From the NCBI RefSeq assembly GCF_000455325.1, contig NZ_HG322951.1, positions 401,516-461,395 of the forward strand: 59,880 nucleotides of DNA. Direction: 5' to 3'. Within the stretch, counting starts at the first letter, position 1, and the number at the start of each line of letters is the position of its first letter. A program made the translations under genes and the position numbers. Shown here piece after piece: positions 34,362-44,663 of the stretch. This stretch comes from Mycolicibacterium septicum DSM 44393. GTDB taxonomy: Bacteria > Actinomycetota > Actinomycetes > Mycobacteriales > Mycobacteriaceae. The notes beneath the pieces were generated by a model, which made no database searches, had not been told where the DNA came from, and saw only the letters and a program-made list of their open reading frames with translations.

Positions 34362-35153
34362 CTACTGAGGCGCAACGGATTTGGCCCCAACACCGGCCCC
34401 GGACATCCCGGCCCCGATCGGCAGCTCGATCCGGGCACTCTCCAGCAGGCGCTCGAGCGCCGCTTCCACTTCGGCCTTCCAACCGAGTCCCTTGTCGAGT
34501 TCCAGGCGCAGCCGCGGGAAGTACGGGTGCGGCGCCACCACGGTGAAGCCGACGTCCTCGAGAAAATCTGAACCGAGCATGCACTGGTCGACGGCGCAGT
34601 CCCCCAGCACCTCGACGACCGGGGCCAGCTCCGCGGGCAGCTTGCCGCCGTCCGCGAGCTCTGTGAGTGCCGAGGTGTAGCCGAAGGCTTCCAGTGCACG
34701 CACTCCTCGGCGCACCAGATCGTTCACCACGGCCGCGAGCAGACTCTGCGACAACCGCTCGGTGTCGTCGGCGCATTCGACGCCGACCGCCGTCAACAGG
34801 ATCGCATCCGCACTCACCGGGGCGGTGGGAAAGAGCCGTGCCCGGGGCACCGCGCCCGGGGGCGCATAGAACGCGAAGCCCAGGCAGGGTTCATCCAACG
34901 CGACCTCGCCTGCGTCCTCGATGTCGGGACCGAGATCCGGGATTGCATCCGGACGTACCGTCACCGCGAGCTGACCACACGATCCCCACTCGAGCATGAC
35001 CATGGAGAGCCAGGCTTCTTTTTCGAATTCGGGGTCCGTCAGGTGGTCGTCTCCGACGGTGGACGGATCGACTTCCCAGAACACGCAGCGCCGCGCATGC
35101 TTGGGCAGCTGCTCGAAGCCCTCGAGCCGAAGCGGCGTGATTCGTGCTGTCAC
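34362..35153 (-). CDS. GNAT-like acetyltransferase family protein (Rv3916c-like)
   Basis: A 263-residue protein similar to Rv3916c (244 residues) in position and sequence. The core CLGFAFYAPPGAVPRARLFP, DAILLTAVGV and LAAVVNDLVRRGVRALEAFG is compatible with a degenerate GNAT fold, ending in LGSDFLEDVGFTVVAPHPYF as many acetyltransferases do. A true acetyl-CoA pyrophosphate loop (Q/RxxGxG/A) is not obvious, so activity is uncertain. The start is a GTG at 35153. It is the last minus-strand gene of the origin-proximal cluster and lies 222 bp downstream of parB. Confidence 0.8.
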   Translation of the reverse strand: MTARITPLRLEGFEQLPKHARRCVFWEVDPSTVGDDHLTDPEFEKEAWLSMVMLEWGSCGQLAVTVRPDAIPDLGPDIEDAGEVALDEPCLGFAFYAPPGAVPRARLFPTAPVSADAILLTAVGVECADDTERLSQSLLAAVVNDLVRRGVRALEAFGYTSALTELADGGKLPAELAPVVEVLGDCAVDQCMLGSDFLEDVGFTVVAPHPYFPRLRLELDKGLGWKAEVEAALERLLESARIELPIGAGMSGAGVGAKSVAPQ

Positions 35154-35375
35154 TGAGGTCCCTGGCTTTCACACTGTGTGCGTGGCTGCCCCTCAAGGAT
35201 AGGAGAGTCCGCCGGAGCCGGCTCACTGCACCCTGCAAATCTCATCGAGTTCCGCCTCCGAAGTGAAATGCTATGCCGCACAGACGCTTTGCGCTATGTG
35301 GCGCTCGCGACTGCATGTGCTGATCACTGATGTGTCACAGTGACGGAACAACCTGGTGTCGTTGGTCGTGGGCTC
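35154..35375. other. Intergenic region between parB and the GNAT-like gene (222 bp)
   Basis: No gene is seen. It holds an inverted repeat TCACTG...CAGTGA near 35323-35342, which may terminate parB transcription, and presumably the promoter of the GNAT-like gene. Local GC is lower than in the flanking coding DNA. Confidence 0.5.
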
Positions 35376-36416
35376 TCAGTGCTCTTCGGCGCTCATAATG
35401 TCGACAATGCGCTGAAGGTCGTCCACGGACCCGAACTCCACCACGATCTTGCCTTTTCGTTTGCCGAGACTGACCGTGACGCGGGTATCGAAGGCTGACG
35501 AGAGCCGCTCAGCAACGTCCTGCAGTCCCGGCATCTGAATCGGCTTGCGTCGCGGAGCCGGTGGAGCGGTGTTCCCGTCGCGGTTGGCCAGCGTGACGGC
35601 CTCCTCGGTGGCCCGCACCGACATCCCTTCGGCCACGATCCGGGCGGCGAGCTCTTCCTGCTTCTCCGCTCCCCCCTCCAGGGCGAGCAGTGCTCGCGCG
35701 TGGCCCGCGGAGAGCACCCCGGCTGCGACTCGGCGCTGCACGGGGATGGGCAGACGCAGCAGACGGATCATGTTGGAGATGAGCGGCCGCGACCGGCCGA
35801 TCCGGGCGGCAAGTTCATCGTGGGTGACTTCGAACTCATCGAGTAGCTGTTGGTAGGCGGCGGCCTCTTCCAGCGGGTTGAGCTGGACCCGGTGGATGTT
35901 CTCCAGCAGGGCGTCGCGCAGCATGTTGTCGTCACCGGTCTCGCGGACGATCGCCGGGATCGTCTCCAGGCCGGCCTGCTGGGCGGCCCGCCAGCGCCGT
36001 TCCCCCATCACCAGCTGGTAGTGGGACTGGCCGTTCTCCTCGACCGCGCGGACCACGATCGGCTGCATCAATCCGAACTCACGGATGGAATGCACCAGCT
36101 CGTTCAGCGCCTCTTCGTCGAACACCTGGCGGGGCTGACGCGGGTTCGGCTGAATCAGGCTCGGGTCGATCTCGCGGTAGGTCGCGCCGACATCGCTGCT
36201 GAGGACCGGGTCAGCACCATCGGGTCCGGCGGACGTGGCCGTGGGCGGCGTCCCCGAATCCCCCGGCACGGACGGCGGGCCACCGAGCAGAACGTCAGCT
36301 GCGGTCGCACCGATCCTGGGGCTCAGGGCGTCGGTGCCGTCCTCAGCAGGACCGGTAGGAATGAGGGCTGCCAGTCCCCTGCCGAGGCCACTCCGCTTCC
36401 GTACCGGCTGATTCAT
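35376..36416 (-). CDS. parB: Chromosome-partitioning protein ParB
   Basis: A 346-residue CTP-dependent DNA clamp that loads at parS and organises the origin for segregation. The N-terminal [16 protein letters not shown] is the ParA-interacting peptide. The ParB/Srx CTPase domain includes [12 protein letters not shown] and the GERRWRA motif ([15 protein letters not shown]). The helix-turn-helix is [20 protein letters not shown], and the C-terminal dimerisation domain begins near residue 295. A 50-residue low-complexity stretch separates the ParA peptide from the CTPase domain. The ATG at 36416 has GGAG 7 bases upstream. It is 61 bp downstream of parA in one operon. Its likely binding sites are the three parS copies 1.0-1.8 kb away. 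Confidence 0.97.
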   Translation of the reverse strand: MNQPVRKRSGLGRGLAALIPTGPAEDGTDALSPRIGATAADVLLGGPPSVPGDSGTPPTATSAGPDGADPVLSSDVGATYREIDPSLIQPNPRQPRQVFDEEALNELVHSIREFGLMQPIVVRAVEENGQSHYQLVMGERRWRAAQQAGLETIPAIVRETGDDNMLRDALLENIHRVQLNPLEEAAAYQQLLDEFEVTHDELAARIGRSRPLISNMIRLLRLPIPVQRRVAAGVLSAGHARALLALEGGAEKQEELAARIVAEGMSVRATEEAVTLANRDGNTAPPAPRRKPIQMPGLQDVAERLSSAFDTRVTVSLGKRKGKIVVEFGSVDDLQRIVDIMSAEEH

Positions 36417-36477
36417 GGTCGTCTCCTGCTCATTGCTGCCGTCCGCTGTCTGTCTGCTGGCTGTCGGTTACTAGCGT

Positions 36478-37467
36478 CTACTGCCCGCGGGGCGGTGCCC
36501 CGCGCTCCGCGATCTCCCGGCTCGCGTCGAGATAGCTCAACGCGCCACGGGAACCCGGATCGTAATCGAGGATCGTCATCCCATATCCGGGCGCTTCCGA
36601 TACCTTCACACTCCGCGGGATGACCGTGCGCAACACCTTGTCGCCGAAGTGCTCTCGCACGTCTTCGGCCACCTGATCCGCCAGCTTGGTGCGCCCGTCG
36701 TACATCGTCAGTATCACGGTCGACACCGACAGCTCCGGGTTCAGATGCGCCTTCACCATCTCGATGTTGCGCAGCAGCTGCCCCACACCTTCCAGCGCGT
36801 AGTACTCGCACTGGATCGGGATCAGCACCTCGGGCGCGGCCACCAGAGCGTTGATGGTCAGCAACCCGAGAGACGGCGGGCAGTCGATGAACACGTAGTC
36901 GAAGTTGTGGTTGGCCAAGGCCGCAAGCGCTCCCCGCAGCCGGCCTTCGCGCGCCACCATGCTGACCAATTCGATCTCGGCGCCGGCCAGATCGATCGTC
37001 GCGGGAATGCAGAACAGCCGGTCGCTGTGCGGACTCTGCTGGAGAGCTTCCTCCACCGGGATGTCGCCGATGAGGACCTCGTACGAGGACGGCGTCCCGG
37101 GACGATGCTCGATGCCGAGAGCCGTGCTGGCATTGCCCTGCGGATCGAGGTCGATCACCAGCGTCCGCAACCCCTGCAGCGCAAGGGCCGCGGCGACATT
37201 CACCGCCGTGGTCGTCTTGCCGACGCCGCCCTTCTGATTCGCGATCGTGAACACGCGCTGACGCGACGGCCGCGGGAGCTGGCCGTGCGAGGTGTGGAGC
37301 ACGCGTGTCGCCTGCTCCGCCTCCGCTGCGATCGGGGTGTCCATGCTGGCGTCCGTGGACCACGGGGTACCGCCGCCATTGTTGTTCCATGTTTCACGTG
37401 AAACCGTTTCACGTGAAACGGCGGGCGTAGCAGCCGCACCAACGGCTGCCTGCCGATCAGAACCCAT
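36478..37467 (-). CDS. parA: Chromosome-partitioning ATPase ParA
   Basis: A 329-residue Walker-type ATPase that moves ParB-parS complexes to the pole. It shows the deviant Walker A ANQKGGVGKTTTAVN, LVIDLDPQGNASTALG and Walker B YVFIDCPPSLG. The first 70 or so residues are variable and contain VSRETVSRET, which is exactly what two tandem parS sites encode. The ATG at 37467 has AGGAG 5-6 bases upstream; an ATG at 37473, overlapping the gid stop, would add two residues. Longer in-frame extension to 37593 would lie inside gid and is rejected. In M. tuberculosis the homologue likewise carries VSRET near its start. Confidence 0.95.
   Translation of the reverse strand: MGSDRQAAVGAAATPAVSRETVSRETWNNNGGGTPWSTDASMDTPIAAEAEQATRVLHTSHGQLPRPSRQRVFTIANQKGGVGKTTTAVNVAAALALQGLRTLVIDLDPQGNASTALGIEHRPGTPSSYEVLIGDIPVEEALQQSPHSDRLFCIPATIDLAGAEIELVSMVAREGRLRGALAALANHNFDYVFIDCPPSLGLLTINALVAAPEVLIPIQCEYYALEGVGQLLRNIEMVKAHLNPELSVSTVILTMYDGRTKLADQVAEDVREHFGDKVLRTVIPRSVKVSEAPGYGMTILDYDPGSRGALSYLDASREIAERGAPPRGQ
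37391..37404. promoter_or_regulatory. parS: parS site 1 (perfect)
   Basis: GTTTCACGTGAAAC is a perfect 14-bp palindrome and an exact match to the recalled mycobacterial parS consensus. It lies inside the parA coding sequence, read there as VSRET plus flanks. Confidence 0.95.
37406..37419. promoter_or_regulatory. parS: parS site 2 (perfect, 1 bp from site 1)
   Basis: A second GTTTCACGTGAAAC, one base after site 1, giving a 15-bp (five-codon) repeat within parA that yields a repeated VSRET. Confidence 0.95.
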
Positions 37468-37469
37468 CC

Positions 37470-38198
<729 letters not shown>

Positions 38199-38244
38199 CT
38201 ACGGCACCGTCGCCGCAAACGAACTACACCTTTGTAACTAAACC

Positions 38245-38793
38245 TCAGCCAAGCAGAACGACGACGCGTCGCGACGGCTCCACGCCTTCGCTCTCGCTGC
38301 GGACACCCTCGACCGCAGCCACCGCGTCGTGAACGATCTTCCGCTCGAACGGAGTCATGGGAGCCAACTCCTCGCGCTCACCCGACTCCAGCACGCGCCG
38401 GGCCACCTTGTCACCCAACGCAGCGAGCTCATCGCGGCGACGGCGACGCCACCGCGCGATGTCCAGCATCAGCCGGCTGCGCTCGCCGGTCTTCTGATGC
38501 ACGGCCAGCCGGGTCAGTTCCTGGAGAGCATCCAGCACCTCTCCCTTGCGACCGACCAGCTTGCTCAGATCGCCGCCGCCGTCGATGCTCACTACCGCCC
38601 GGTCCCCCTCGACATCGAGGTCGATGTCGCCGTCGAAGTCCAGCAGGTCGAGCAGCTCCTCGAGGTAGTCGCCGGCGATCTCGCCTTCCGCGACCAGTCG
38701 CTCCTCCAGGTCGTCCTCGCTCTTCGGCGCGGACTGGGTGTCCTCCTCCAGCTCTGCGCCGGGCTCGGTCTCGGTCGTCTGTGCGTCCGTCAT
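38245..38793 (-). CDS. jag: Jag/KhpB-type KH-R3H RNA-binding protein
   Basis: A 182-residue cytosolic RNA-binding protein (Rv3920c, 187). The acidic N-terminus (residues 1-45) is followed by a KH domain with the GxxG-like loop DLSKLVGRKGEVLDALQELT. An R3H domain follows, ending FERKIVHDAVAAVEGVRSES; the R3H core is LAPMTPFERKIVH. In other bacteria Jag/KhpB partners KhpA and affects cell elongation. Position between yidC and gid is conserved across Gram-positives. The 58-bp gap to gid contains no distinct promoter that I can identify. Confidence 0.93.
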   Translation of the reverse strand: MTDAQTTETEPGAELEEDTQSAPKSEDDLEERLVAEGEIAGDYLEELLDLLDFDGDIDLDVEGDRAVVSIDGGGDLSKLVGRKGEVLDALQELTRLAVHQKTGERSRLMLDIARWRRRRRDELAALGDKVARRVLESGEREELAPMTPFERKIVHDAVAAVEGVRSESEGVEPSRRVVVLLG

Positions 38794-38832
38794 ATCCGTC
38801 TTCTCCCTACTTGTAGCCAGTGTGAGAACTGG

Positions 38833-39912
38833 TCACCGTTTCCGCTTCTTGGGGCGTGCACCGGGCTTGGGCGTGCGGCTCACGCTCTGCCCTGCCGATC
38901 CACCTGCCGTGTCGCTCTGATCCTCGCTCTGCGTCGCCTTCGCGTCTGCCTCGGCGCCCGCCACATCACCGGTCACCGCCGCGCTCGTAGCGTCGGTCTT
39001 ACGGGCCTTGTTGGGCTTGGCTCCGGGGGCGGGTGCATTCGCAGAGCGGCGTTCCTGCGCCTCGGCCTTCTTGGCCTCTTCTTCCTTCTCGATCATCCCG
39101 AACACGTAGTGCTGCTGACCGTAGGTCCAGATGTTGTTGGACAGCCAGTAGATGATCACGGCCAGCGGCAGGAACGGTCCACCGACCACCACACCGAGCG
39201 GGAAGACGTAGAGCGCGAGCTTGTTCATCATCGCGGTCTGCGGGTTGGCGGCGGCCTCCACACTCTGGCGGGCCACCGAGGCGCGGCTGTTGAAGTGCGT
39301 GGCGATGCCGGCCAGGATCATGATCGGCACACCGACCAGGACCACGGAGAGCCGATTGAATTCGGTGAATGCCTCGAGCCCGTGCTGCTGCACCATCGTC
39401 GCGCCGAGCGGTGCGCCGAACAGGTTCGCGTCGAGGAAGTGGCTGACGTCGGTCGCGCTGAAGACGTAGTTGGCCAGGCTGCGGTTCTCCTCCACCGACA
39501 ACCCCAGCCGGCCGATGCCGGTCTGCGTCCGGTTGAAGGACATCAGCACGTGGTACAGACCCAGGAACACCGGCACCTGCGCCAGCATCGGCAGACAGCC
39601 GAGGATCGGGTTGAACCCGTGCTCGCGCTGCAGCTTCTGCATCTCCAGCGCCATCCGCTGGCGGTCCTTGCCGTACTTCTTCTGCAGGGCCTTGATCTGT
39701 GGCTGCAGTTCCTGCATCTGCCGCGTGGTGCGGATCTGCTTGACGAAGGGCTTGTAGAGGATCGCGCGCAGGGTGAACACCAGGAACATCACCGACAGCG
39801 CCCAGGCGAAGAAATTCTCGGGGCCGAGCAGGAAGGCGAACGCCTTGTACCAAACCCACATGATCGCCGACACCGGGTAATAGATGATGTCCAGGCTGAA
39901 CCAATTAAACAC
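38833..39912 (-). CDS. yidC: Membrane protein insertase YidC
   Basis: A 359-residue Oxa1/YidC family insertase (Rv3921c, 366). A start-proximal helix ([20 protein letters not shown]) is followed by helices at about 35-55, 100-125, 180-205 and 225-255. The conserved cytoplasmic loop is [19 protein letters not shown]. The C-terminal 90 residues are long, basic and low-complexity, ending GARPKKRKR, a tail thought to help ribosome docking. The GTG at 39912 gives [13 protein letters not shown]; it overlaps yidD by 8 bases. It inserts membrane proteins with or without SecYEG. Confidence 0.95.
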   Translation of the reverse strand: MFNWFSLDIIYYPVSAIMWVWYKAFAFLLGPENFFAWALSVMFLVFTLRAILYKPFVKQIRTTRQMQELQPQIKALQKKYGKDRQRMALEMQKLQREHGFNPILGCLPMLAQVPVFLGLYHVLMSFNRTQTGIGRLGLSVEENRSLANYVFSATDVSHFLDANLFGAPLGATMVQQHGLEAFTEFNRLSVVLVGVPIMILAGIATHFNSRASVARQSVEAAANPQTAMMNKLALYVFPLGVVVGGPFLPLAVIIYWLSNNIWTYGQQHYVFGMIEKEEEAKKAEAQERRSANAPAPGAKPNKARKTDATSAAVTGDVAGAEADAKATQSEDQSDTAGGSAGQSVSRTPKPGARPKKRKR

Positions 39913-40258
39913 GCGACTTGCTCTCCCCTCGCTTCGCTGGGGTCTCCCAGACAAGGTTTTCGGCGGCTATCTCGCCAGACACGGTCTCATCAGACGTGAA
40001 GGACTCGTGATCGTGTGGGCACCGGTCCGGGATGGGGTCCCATCCCCCGGGATGCCACGGTCCGCATTTCAGCAGTCGGATCAATGTCAGCCACCCGCCG
40101 CGGAACAAGCCGTATTCGGTGAGGGCGTCGACCGCGTACTGACTGCAGGTCGGCATGAACCGGCACGACGGCAGTCGAAGCGGAGAGATGGTGTGACGGT
40201 AGAGCTGAATCAGGAAGATCGCACCGCGGGCAGCACCGGCACCCGCCCTGCGAATCAT
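39905..40258 (-). CDS. yidD: Membrane protein insertion efficiency factor YidD
   Basis: A 117-residue YidD with the signature [20 protein letters not shown] followed by [20 protein letters not shown] and [13 protein letters not shown]. Conserved cysteines are in PSCRF and PTCSQ. It is a small membrane-associated protein that aids YidC-dependent insertion. The start overlaps the rnpA stop (ATGA) and its end overlaps yidC, so rnpA-yidD-yidC are translationally coupled. Confidence 0.95.
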   Translation of the reverse strand: MIRRAGAGAARGAIFLIQLYRHTISPLRLPSCRFMPTCSQYAVDALTEYGLFRGGWLTLIRLLKCGPWHPGGWDPIPDRCPHDHESFTSDETVSGEIAAENLVWETPAKRGESKSRV

Positions 40259-40611
40259 GGGGTCGTCCTGCGCCGCGCCTCCAGGCGCTCGAGAGCGCGC
40301 TGCAACTGCTGCTCCAGCCGCAACGACGGCGCTTCACTACTGCCCGCGCGAGCCCGGATCACCACCAGGTCGGTGGCATCCAGTTGCGGTATGACGGTGC
40401 GGGCGACATGACGCAGCCGCCGCGACACCCGATGACGTTCCACGGCGTTACCGACGGCTTTGGACACGATCAGACCGACCCGCGGGCCGGTAGCGTCCGT
40501 TCCCTCGTGTAGCGCGTGTACGACAACGTCAGGTTGGACTGCACGCGCGCCACGACTGACGGTGGCACTGAACTCCGCGGACCGCCTCATCCGGTATCGA
40601 GCCGGAAGCAC
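40255..40611 (-). CDS. rnpA: Ribonuclease P protein component
   Basis: A 118-residue basic protein that assists the RNase P RNA in 5' tRNA maturation. Conserved features are [40 protein letters not shown] (the RNR-like motif) and [10 protein letters not shown]. It lies 21 bp downstream of rpmH and overlaps yidD by 4 bases, the standard rpmH-rnpA-yidD order. Confidence 0.96.
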   Translation of the reverse strand: MLPARYRMRRSAEFSATVSRGARAVQPDVVVHALHEGTDATGPRVGLIVSKAVGNAVERHRVSRRLRHVARTVIPQLDATDLVVIRARAGSSEAPSLRLEQQLQRALERLEARRRTTP

Positions 40612-40632
40612 CGCGCTAGATCCTGCGTCGTA

Positions 40633-40776
40633 TCACGCAGTAAGTGCGCGACGGCCCTTGCCACGACGGTTGGCGACGATGGCGCGGCCGGCGCGCGTGC
40701 GCATCCGCAGCCGGAACCCATGCACGCGCGCACGGCGGCGGTTGTTGGGCTGGTAAGTCCGCTTGCCCTTGGCCAC
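40633..40776 (-). CDS. rpmH: 50S ribosomal protein L34
   Basis: A 47-residue highly basic ribosomal protein that reads [20 protein letters not shown] at its start and ends [11 protein letters not shown]. The start is a GTG at 40776 with AAGGAG 8-9 bases upstream. It is the first gene of the minus-strand operon next to dnaA and is missed by length-limited gene finding because of its size. Confidence 0.97.
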   Translation of the reverse strand: MAKGKRTYQPNNRRRARVHGFRLRMRTRAGRAIVANRRGKGRRALTA

Positions 40777-41288
40777 GGCAATCTCTCCTTGTTCCATTTG
40801 GCACCCGCACCCGACGACACCGAAGTGCCGCCGAAACGCGGTTACCGTGCAAGCTCGATTTAAGCTCGTCCGTCGTGCTTTACTAACCGGCGCATTCTCC
40901 GGAACCTCCCGGGCGCAGCCGTACCGCCACGTGCGGGCGACTGCTCGAGGGTACTGATGAGATTTCCCTCGGTCAAACCTGCGCGGACCCGCTTACCTGG
41001 ACTGCTTCCGATGTTGCAGAACTGTTGGCACATCGAGAGAAAACTGTTAGCTTCTGGCAATGCCGTTCCGAGCCTGGACCGGCTCCGGACAATAAAATGA
41101 GGACGTCGCTCCGCGGTGCAGCTTCACAGCACGTGACGAACCCGGCCCCGACGCTCTCACAACAGACACAGAGCGACGACGACTGTCCTTTCTCCACAAG
41201 CTGTGGATAAATATGTGGACAGTTCGTCATCGTTCTTTTTGGTCGTCACCGGGTCGACCTCGATGCACCTCAAAGGGGGAAACGGTCG
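40777..41288 (+). promoter_or_regulatory. rpmH-dnaA intergenic region with three DnaA boxes (512 bp)
   Basis: No gene is supported here. It holds the divergent promoters of rpmH and dnaA. Near the dnaA side lie DnaA boxes: TTCTCCACA (41190-41198), TGTGGATAA (41202-41210, the perfect TTATCCACA on the minus strand) and TGTGGACAG (41214-41222). AATAAAATG near 41090 may be part of a dnaA promoter. The boxes 67-99 bp before the dnaA start suggest DnaA autoregulation. Confidence 0.75.
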
Positions 41289-42821
41289 TTGACAGCGGAC
41301 CCCGACCCACCATTCGTCGCCGTCTGGAACAGCGTCGTCGCCGAGCTCAACGGTGACCGCGGTGCAGAGTCCGGTCCCGCAGGTGATCCAGCCGCACCCC
41401 AGCTGACCCCGCAGCAAAGAGCCTGGCTCAAGCTGGTGGAACCGCTCGTGATCGCCGAGGGGTTTGCTCTGCTCTCGGTTCCCACCACGTTCGTCCAGAA
41501 CGAGATCGAACGACACCTCCGCGAGCCCATCATCAACGCGCTCAGTCGCAAACTGGGCCAACGCGTCGAACTCGGTGTGCGCATCGCCACACCTTCCGAG
41601 GAATCCGCGGACTCCCCCGCCGAGACGGGTGACTCGGCCGGTGATGTCGCGCCGGAGAGCGCCTCGGCGGAGCCGGCCACCGACGCCGACGAGATCGACG
41701 ACGACCGGGCCGCCAAGGTCAGCGCCGAGGAAAGCTGGCCGACCTACTTCAGCAGCCCGCAGCGCGACTCGACGGTCAGCGATGACAACGCGGTCAATCT
41801 CAACCGGCGCTACACCTTCGACACCTTCGTCATCGGTGCGTCCAACCGCTTCGCCCACGCCGCGACCCTCGCCATCGCCGAGGCGCCGGCCCGGGCCTAC
41901 AACCCGTTGTTCATCTGGGGTGAATCCGGCCTCGGCAAGACGCATCTGCTGCACGCCGCCGGAAACTATGCGCAACGTCTCTTCCCCGGCATGCGCGTGA
42001 AGTACGTCTCCACAGAGGAATTCACGAACGACTTCATCAACTCGCTCCGTGACGACCGCAAGGCCTCGTTCAAGCGCAGTTACCGCGACATCGACATCCT
42101 GCTCGTCGATGACATCCAGTTCATCGAGGGGAAGGAAGGTATCCAGGAAGAGTTCTTCCATACCTTCAACACCCTGCACAACGCCAACAAGCAGATCGTC
42201 ATCTCCTCGGACCGGCCGCCCAAGCAGCTGGCCACGCTCGAGGACCGGCTCCGGACCCGCTTCGAGTGGGGCCTGATCACCGATGTTCAGCCGCCCGAGC
42301 TCGAGACGCGCATCGCGATCCTGCGCAAGAAGGCGCAGATGGATCGTCTGGACGTGCCCGATGACGTGCTCGAGCTCATCGCCAGCAGCATCGAGCGCAA
42401 CATCCGCGAGCTCGAAGGTGCGCTGATCCGTGTCACCGCCTTCGCCTCGCTGAACAAGACCCGGATCGACAAGTCACTGGCCGAAGTCGTGTTGCGCGAT
42501 CTCATCGCCGACGCCACGACCATGCAGATCAGTACGGCGGCGATCATGGCGGCCACCGCCGAGTACTTCGAGACCACCGTCGAGGAACTGCGCGGCCCCG
42601 GCAAGACCCGGGCGTTGGCTCAGTCCCGGCAGATCGCCATGTATCTGTGCCGTGAGCTCACCGACCTGTCGCTGCCCAAGATCGGCCAGGCCTTCGGGCG
42701 CGATCACACCACGGTCATGTACGCGGAGAAGAAGATCCGTGGCGAGATGGCCGAGCGACGCGAGGTTTTCGACCACGTGAAGGAACTCACCACCCGGATT
42801 CGTCAGCGCGCCAAGCGCTGA
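41289..42821 (+). CDS. dnaA: Chromosomal replication initiator DnaA
   Basis: A 510-residue AAA+ initiator. Domain I covers residues about 1-95 ([10 protein letters not shown] to [12 protein letters not shown]). Domain II is an acidic linker (100-160). Domain III has Walker A GESGLGKT (211-218) and Walker [15 protein letters not shown]. Domain IV has the DNA-binding signature [20 protein letters not shown]. The start is a TTG at 41289 with AAAGGGGGAAA about 10 bases upstream; no ATG or GTG gives the family N-terminus. A rare start codon may keep DnaA synthesis low. It binds boxes on both flanks of its own gene. Confidence 0.97.
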   Translation: MTADPDPPFVAVWNSVVAELNGDRGAESGPAGDPAAPQLTPQQRAWLKLVEPLVIAEGFALLSVPTTFVQNEIERHLREPIINALSRKLGQRVELGVRIATPSEESADSPAETGDSAGDVAPESASAEPATDADEIDDDRAAKVSAEESWPTYFSSPQRDSTVSDDNAVNLNRRYTFDTFVIGASNRFAHAATLAIAEAPARAYNPLFIWGESGLGKTHLLHAAGNYAQRLFPGMRVKYVSTEEFTNDFINSLRDDRKASFKRSYRDIDILLVDDIQFIEGKEGIQEEFFHTFNTLHNANKQIVISSDRPPKQLATLEDRLRTRFEWGLITDVQPPELETRIAILRKKAQMDRLDVPDDVLELIASSIERNIRELEGALIRVTAFASLNKTRIDKSLAEVVLRDLIADATTMQISTAAIMAATAEYFETTVEELRGPGKTRALAQSRQIAMYLCRELTDLSLPKIGQAFGRDHTTVMYAEKKIRGEMAERREVFDHVKELTTRIRQRAKR

Positions 42822-43444
42822 ATCCCCCGCTGTATCTCTCCCTGACCGCTCGAGACGACACTCGATCGGGGCTCAGTCGTGCCGCCGTATCGCCGTCGTA
42901 ATGCCTCCGGCGTCTCACATCGTGGTCTCTTCAGGCCCGTCCGGCGAAAAATCTTGTAACAACTTCCGCCTCATTGCGCCTCACAAGTCACAGCCGACCG
43001 CTGTGGATACGGCTGTGCACAACCTGCGGGCAAACCACGGGATGAATGACAAAGTCATCCACACTCACCGTTCTGTCCACACTCGAGCACCGGTCCATCC
43101 ACCGGTGTCCACAGCGCACTAACATTGCGACACACCGACGGTGCAGGGCAAACACCCGTTCATCCCCAGTTTTCACAGCCCCTAATACTGTTACTCAAAT
43201 ATCTTCTAAGAGTTCTTTCTAGAAGAAGGGGCTTGGGGACACCGAGCGGACCTCCCGTCCGATCGGGCTCGAGAAGCCCGGATGTCACCCCGATCGATTA
43301 GCTTTCAAGTTGATGCGGAAAGCTCTACGGTGGTTCATCGACAGCGGTTTCCAGCTTTGTCATTCAGCGTCACGCTGCATGGTGCGGTTTTGGGAAGACG
43401 CTGGTAGAGCTCGTTATGGGGATCATCGAAGGGGCGCATAGCAC
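42822..43444. other. oriC: Origin of replication oriC (dnaA-dnaN intergenic, 623 bp)
   Basis: No protein gene is supported; one short open frame is rejected. DnaA-box-like 9-mers cluster at 43002-43010 (TGTGGATAC), 43014-43022 (TGTGCACAA), 43055-43063 (TCATCCACA), 43073-43081 (CTGTCCACA) and 43105-43113 (GTGTCCACA). The stretch 43180-43225 is the most AT-rich part (CTAATACTGTTACTCAAATA, then TTCTTTCTAGAAGAA) and is the likely unwinding element. A hairpin CGGGCT/AGCCCG (43264-43280) and the dnaN promoter follow. Location and box density match mycobacterial oriC. Confidence 0.93.
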
Positions 43445-44638
43445 GTGGCGACGACGACGGCTGGGCTGACCGACTTGAAGTTCCGCGTGGTGCGTGAGGA
43501 CTTCGCGGATGCGGTGGCCTGGGTGGCCCGCAATCTGCCGACCCGGCCCACCATCCCGGTGCTGGCCGGCGTCCTGCTGACCGGCACCGACGACGGCCTG
43601 ACCATCTCCGGCTTCGACTACGAAGTTTCCGCCGAGGTGCGTGTCAGTGCCGAAATCGCTTCTCCTGGAAGCGTTTTGGTGTCAGGACGACTGCTGTCCG
43701 ACATCACCAAGGCGCTGCCCGCCAAGCCGGTCGAGCTCAGCGTCGAGGGCACTCGAGTGGCGCTGACCTGTGGCAGCGCCCGGTTCTCGCTGCCGACCCT
43801 GGCCGTCGAGGATTACCCCGCGCTGCCGACCCTGCCCGAAGAGACCGGCGTGGTGTCGTCGGATCTGTTCGCAGAGGCCATCGGCCAGGTCGCGGTCGCG
43901 GCAGGCCGTGACGACACCCTGCCCATGCTGACCGGTATCCGGGTCGAGATCTCCGGTGAATCAGTGGTTTTGGCGGCGACCGACCGCTTCCGGCTCGCCG
44001 TGCGTGAGCTGACCTGGGAAACCAGCGCCAGCGACATCGAAGCGGCCGTCCTGGTGCCGGCCAAGACGCTGGCCGAGGCGGCCAAGGCGGGCACCGACGG
44101 CAATCAGGTGCATCTGTCGTTGGGCTCCGGCGCGTCGGTCGGCAAGGACGGCCTGCTCGGTATCCGCAGTAACGGCAAGCGCAGCACCACCCGCCTGCTC
44201 GATGCGGAGTTCCCGAAGTTCCGTCAGCTGCTGCCGAGCGAGCACACCGCGGTGGCCACCATCGGCGTCGCCGAGCTCACCGAGGCGATCAAACGTGTGG
44301 CGCTGGTGGCCGACCGGGGTGCCCAGATCCGCATGGAGTTCGGCGATGACGTGCTCCGGCTGTCGGCCGGCGCCGACGACGTGGGCCGGGCCGAGGAAGA
44401 TCTGCCGGTCGAGTTCGCCGGCGACCCGTTGACCATCGCGTTCAACCCGACCTACCTGACCGATGGGTTGAGCTCGCTGCATTCCGACCGCGTTACTTTC
44501 GGTTTCACCACGCCGAGTCGTCCCGCAGTGTTGCGGCCCACGAGCGAGGATGGTGGTAGTGGAGGTGGTTCGGGTCCGTTCCCGGCCGCCAAAACCGATT
44601 ACGTCTATCTGTTGATGCCGGTACGCCTTCCCGGCTGA
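43445..44638 (+). CDS. dnaN: DNA polymerase III beta sliding clamp
   Basis: A 397-residue ring clamp with three repeated domains (about residues 10-130, 140-260, 265-397) that tethers the polymerase. Markers include [20 protein letters not shown] at the start, RFRLAVREL in the middle and the C-terminal [12 protein letters not shown] that ends nearly all clamps. The GTG at 43445 is the family start. It lies 25 bp upstream of gnd. It is also the target of griselimycin-type inhibitors in mycobacteria (recalled). Confidence 0.97.
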   Translation: MATTTAGLTDLKFRVVREDFADAVAWVARNLPTRPTIPVLAGVLLTGTDDGLTISGFDYEVSAEVRVSAEIASPGSVLVSGRLLSDITKALPAKPVELSVEGTRVALTCGSARFSLPTLAVEDYPALPTLPEETGVVSSDLFAEAIGQVAVAAGRDDTLPMLTGIRVEISGESVVLAATDRFRLAVRELTWETSASDIEAAVLVPAKTLAEAAKAGTDGNQVHLSLGSGASVGKDGLLGIRSNGKRSTTRLLDAEFPKFRQLLPSEHTAVATIGVAELTEAIKRVALVADRGAQIRMEFGDDVLRLSAGADDVGRAEEDLPVEFAGDPLTIAFNPTYLTDGLSSLHSDRVTFGFTTPSRPAVLRPTSEDGGSGGGSGPFPAAKTDYVYLLMPVRLPG

Positions 44639-44663
44639 CCGGCCCGGGCTAGAGAGGGCGCAC

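Noticed and set aside
38329..39999. A 556-codon plus-strand frame
   Set aside because: It is antisense to jag and yidC, both clearly conserved.
42901..43122. A 73-codon plus-strand frame in oriC
   Set aside because: It overlaps the DnaA boxes, has no ribosome-binding site and shows no protein-like composition.
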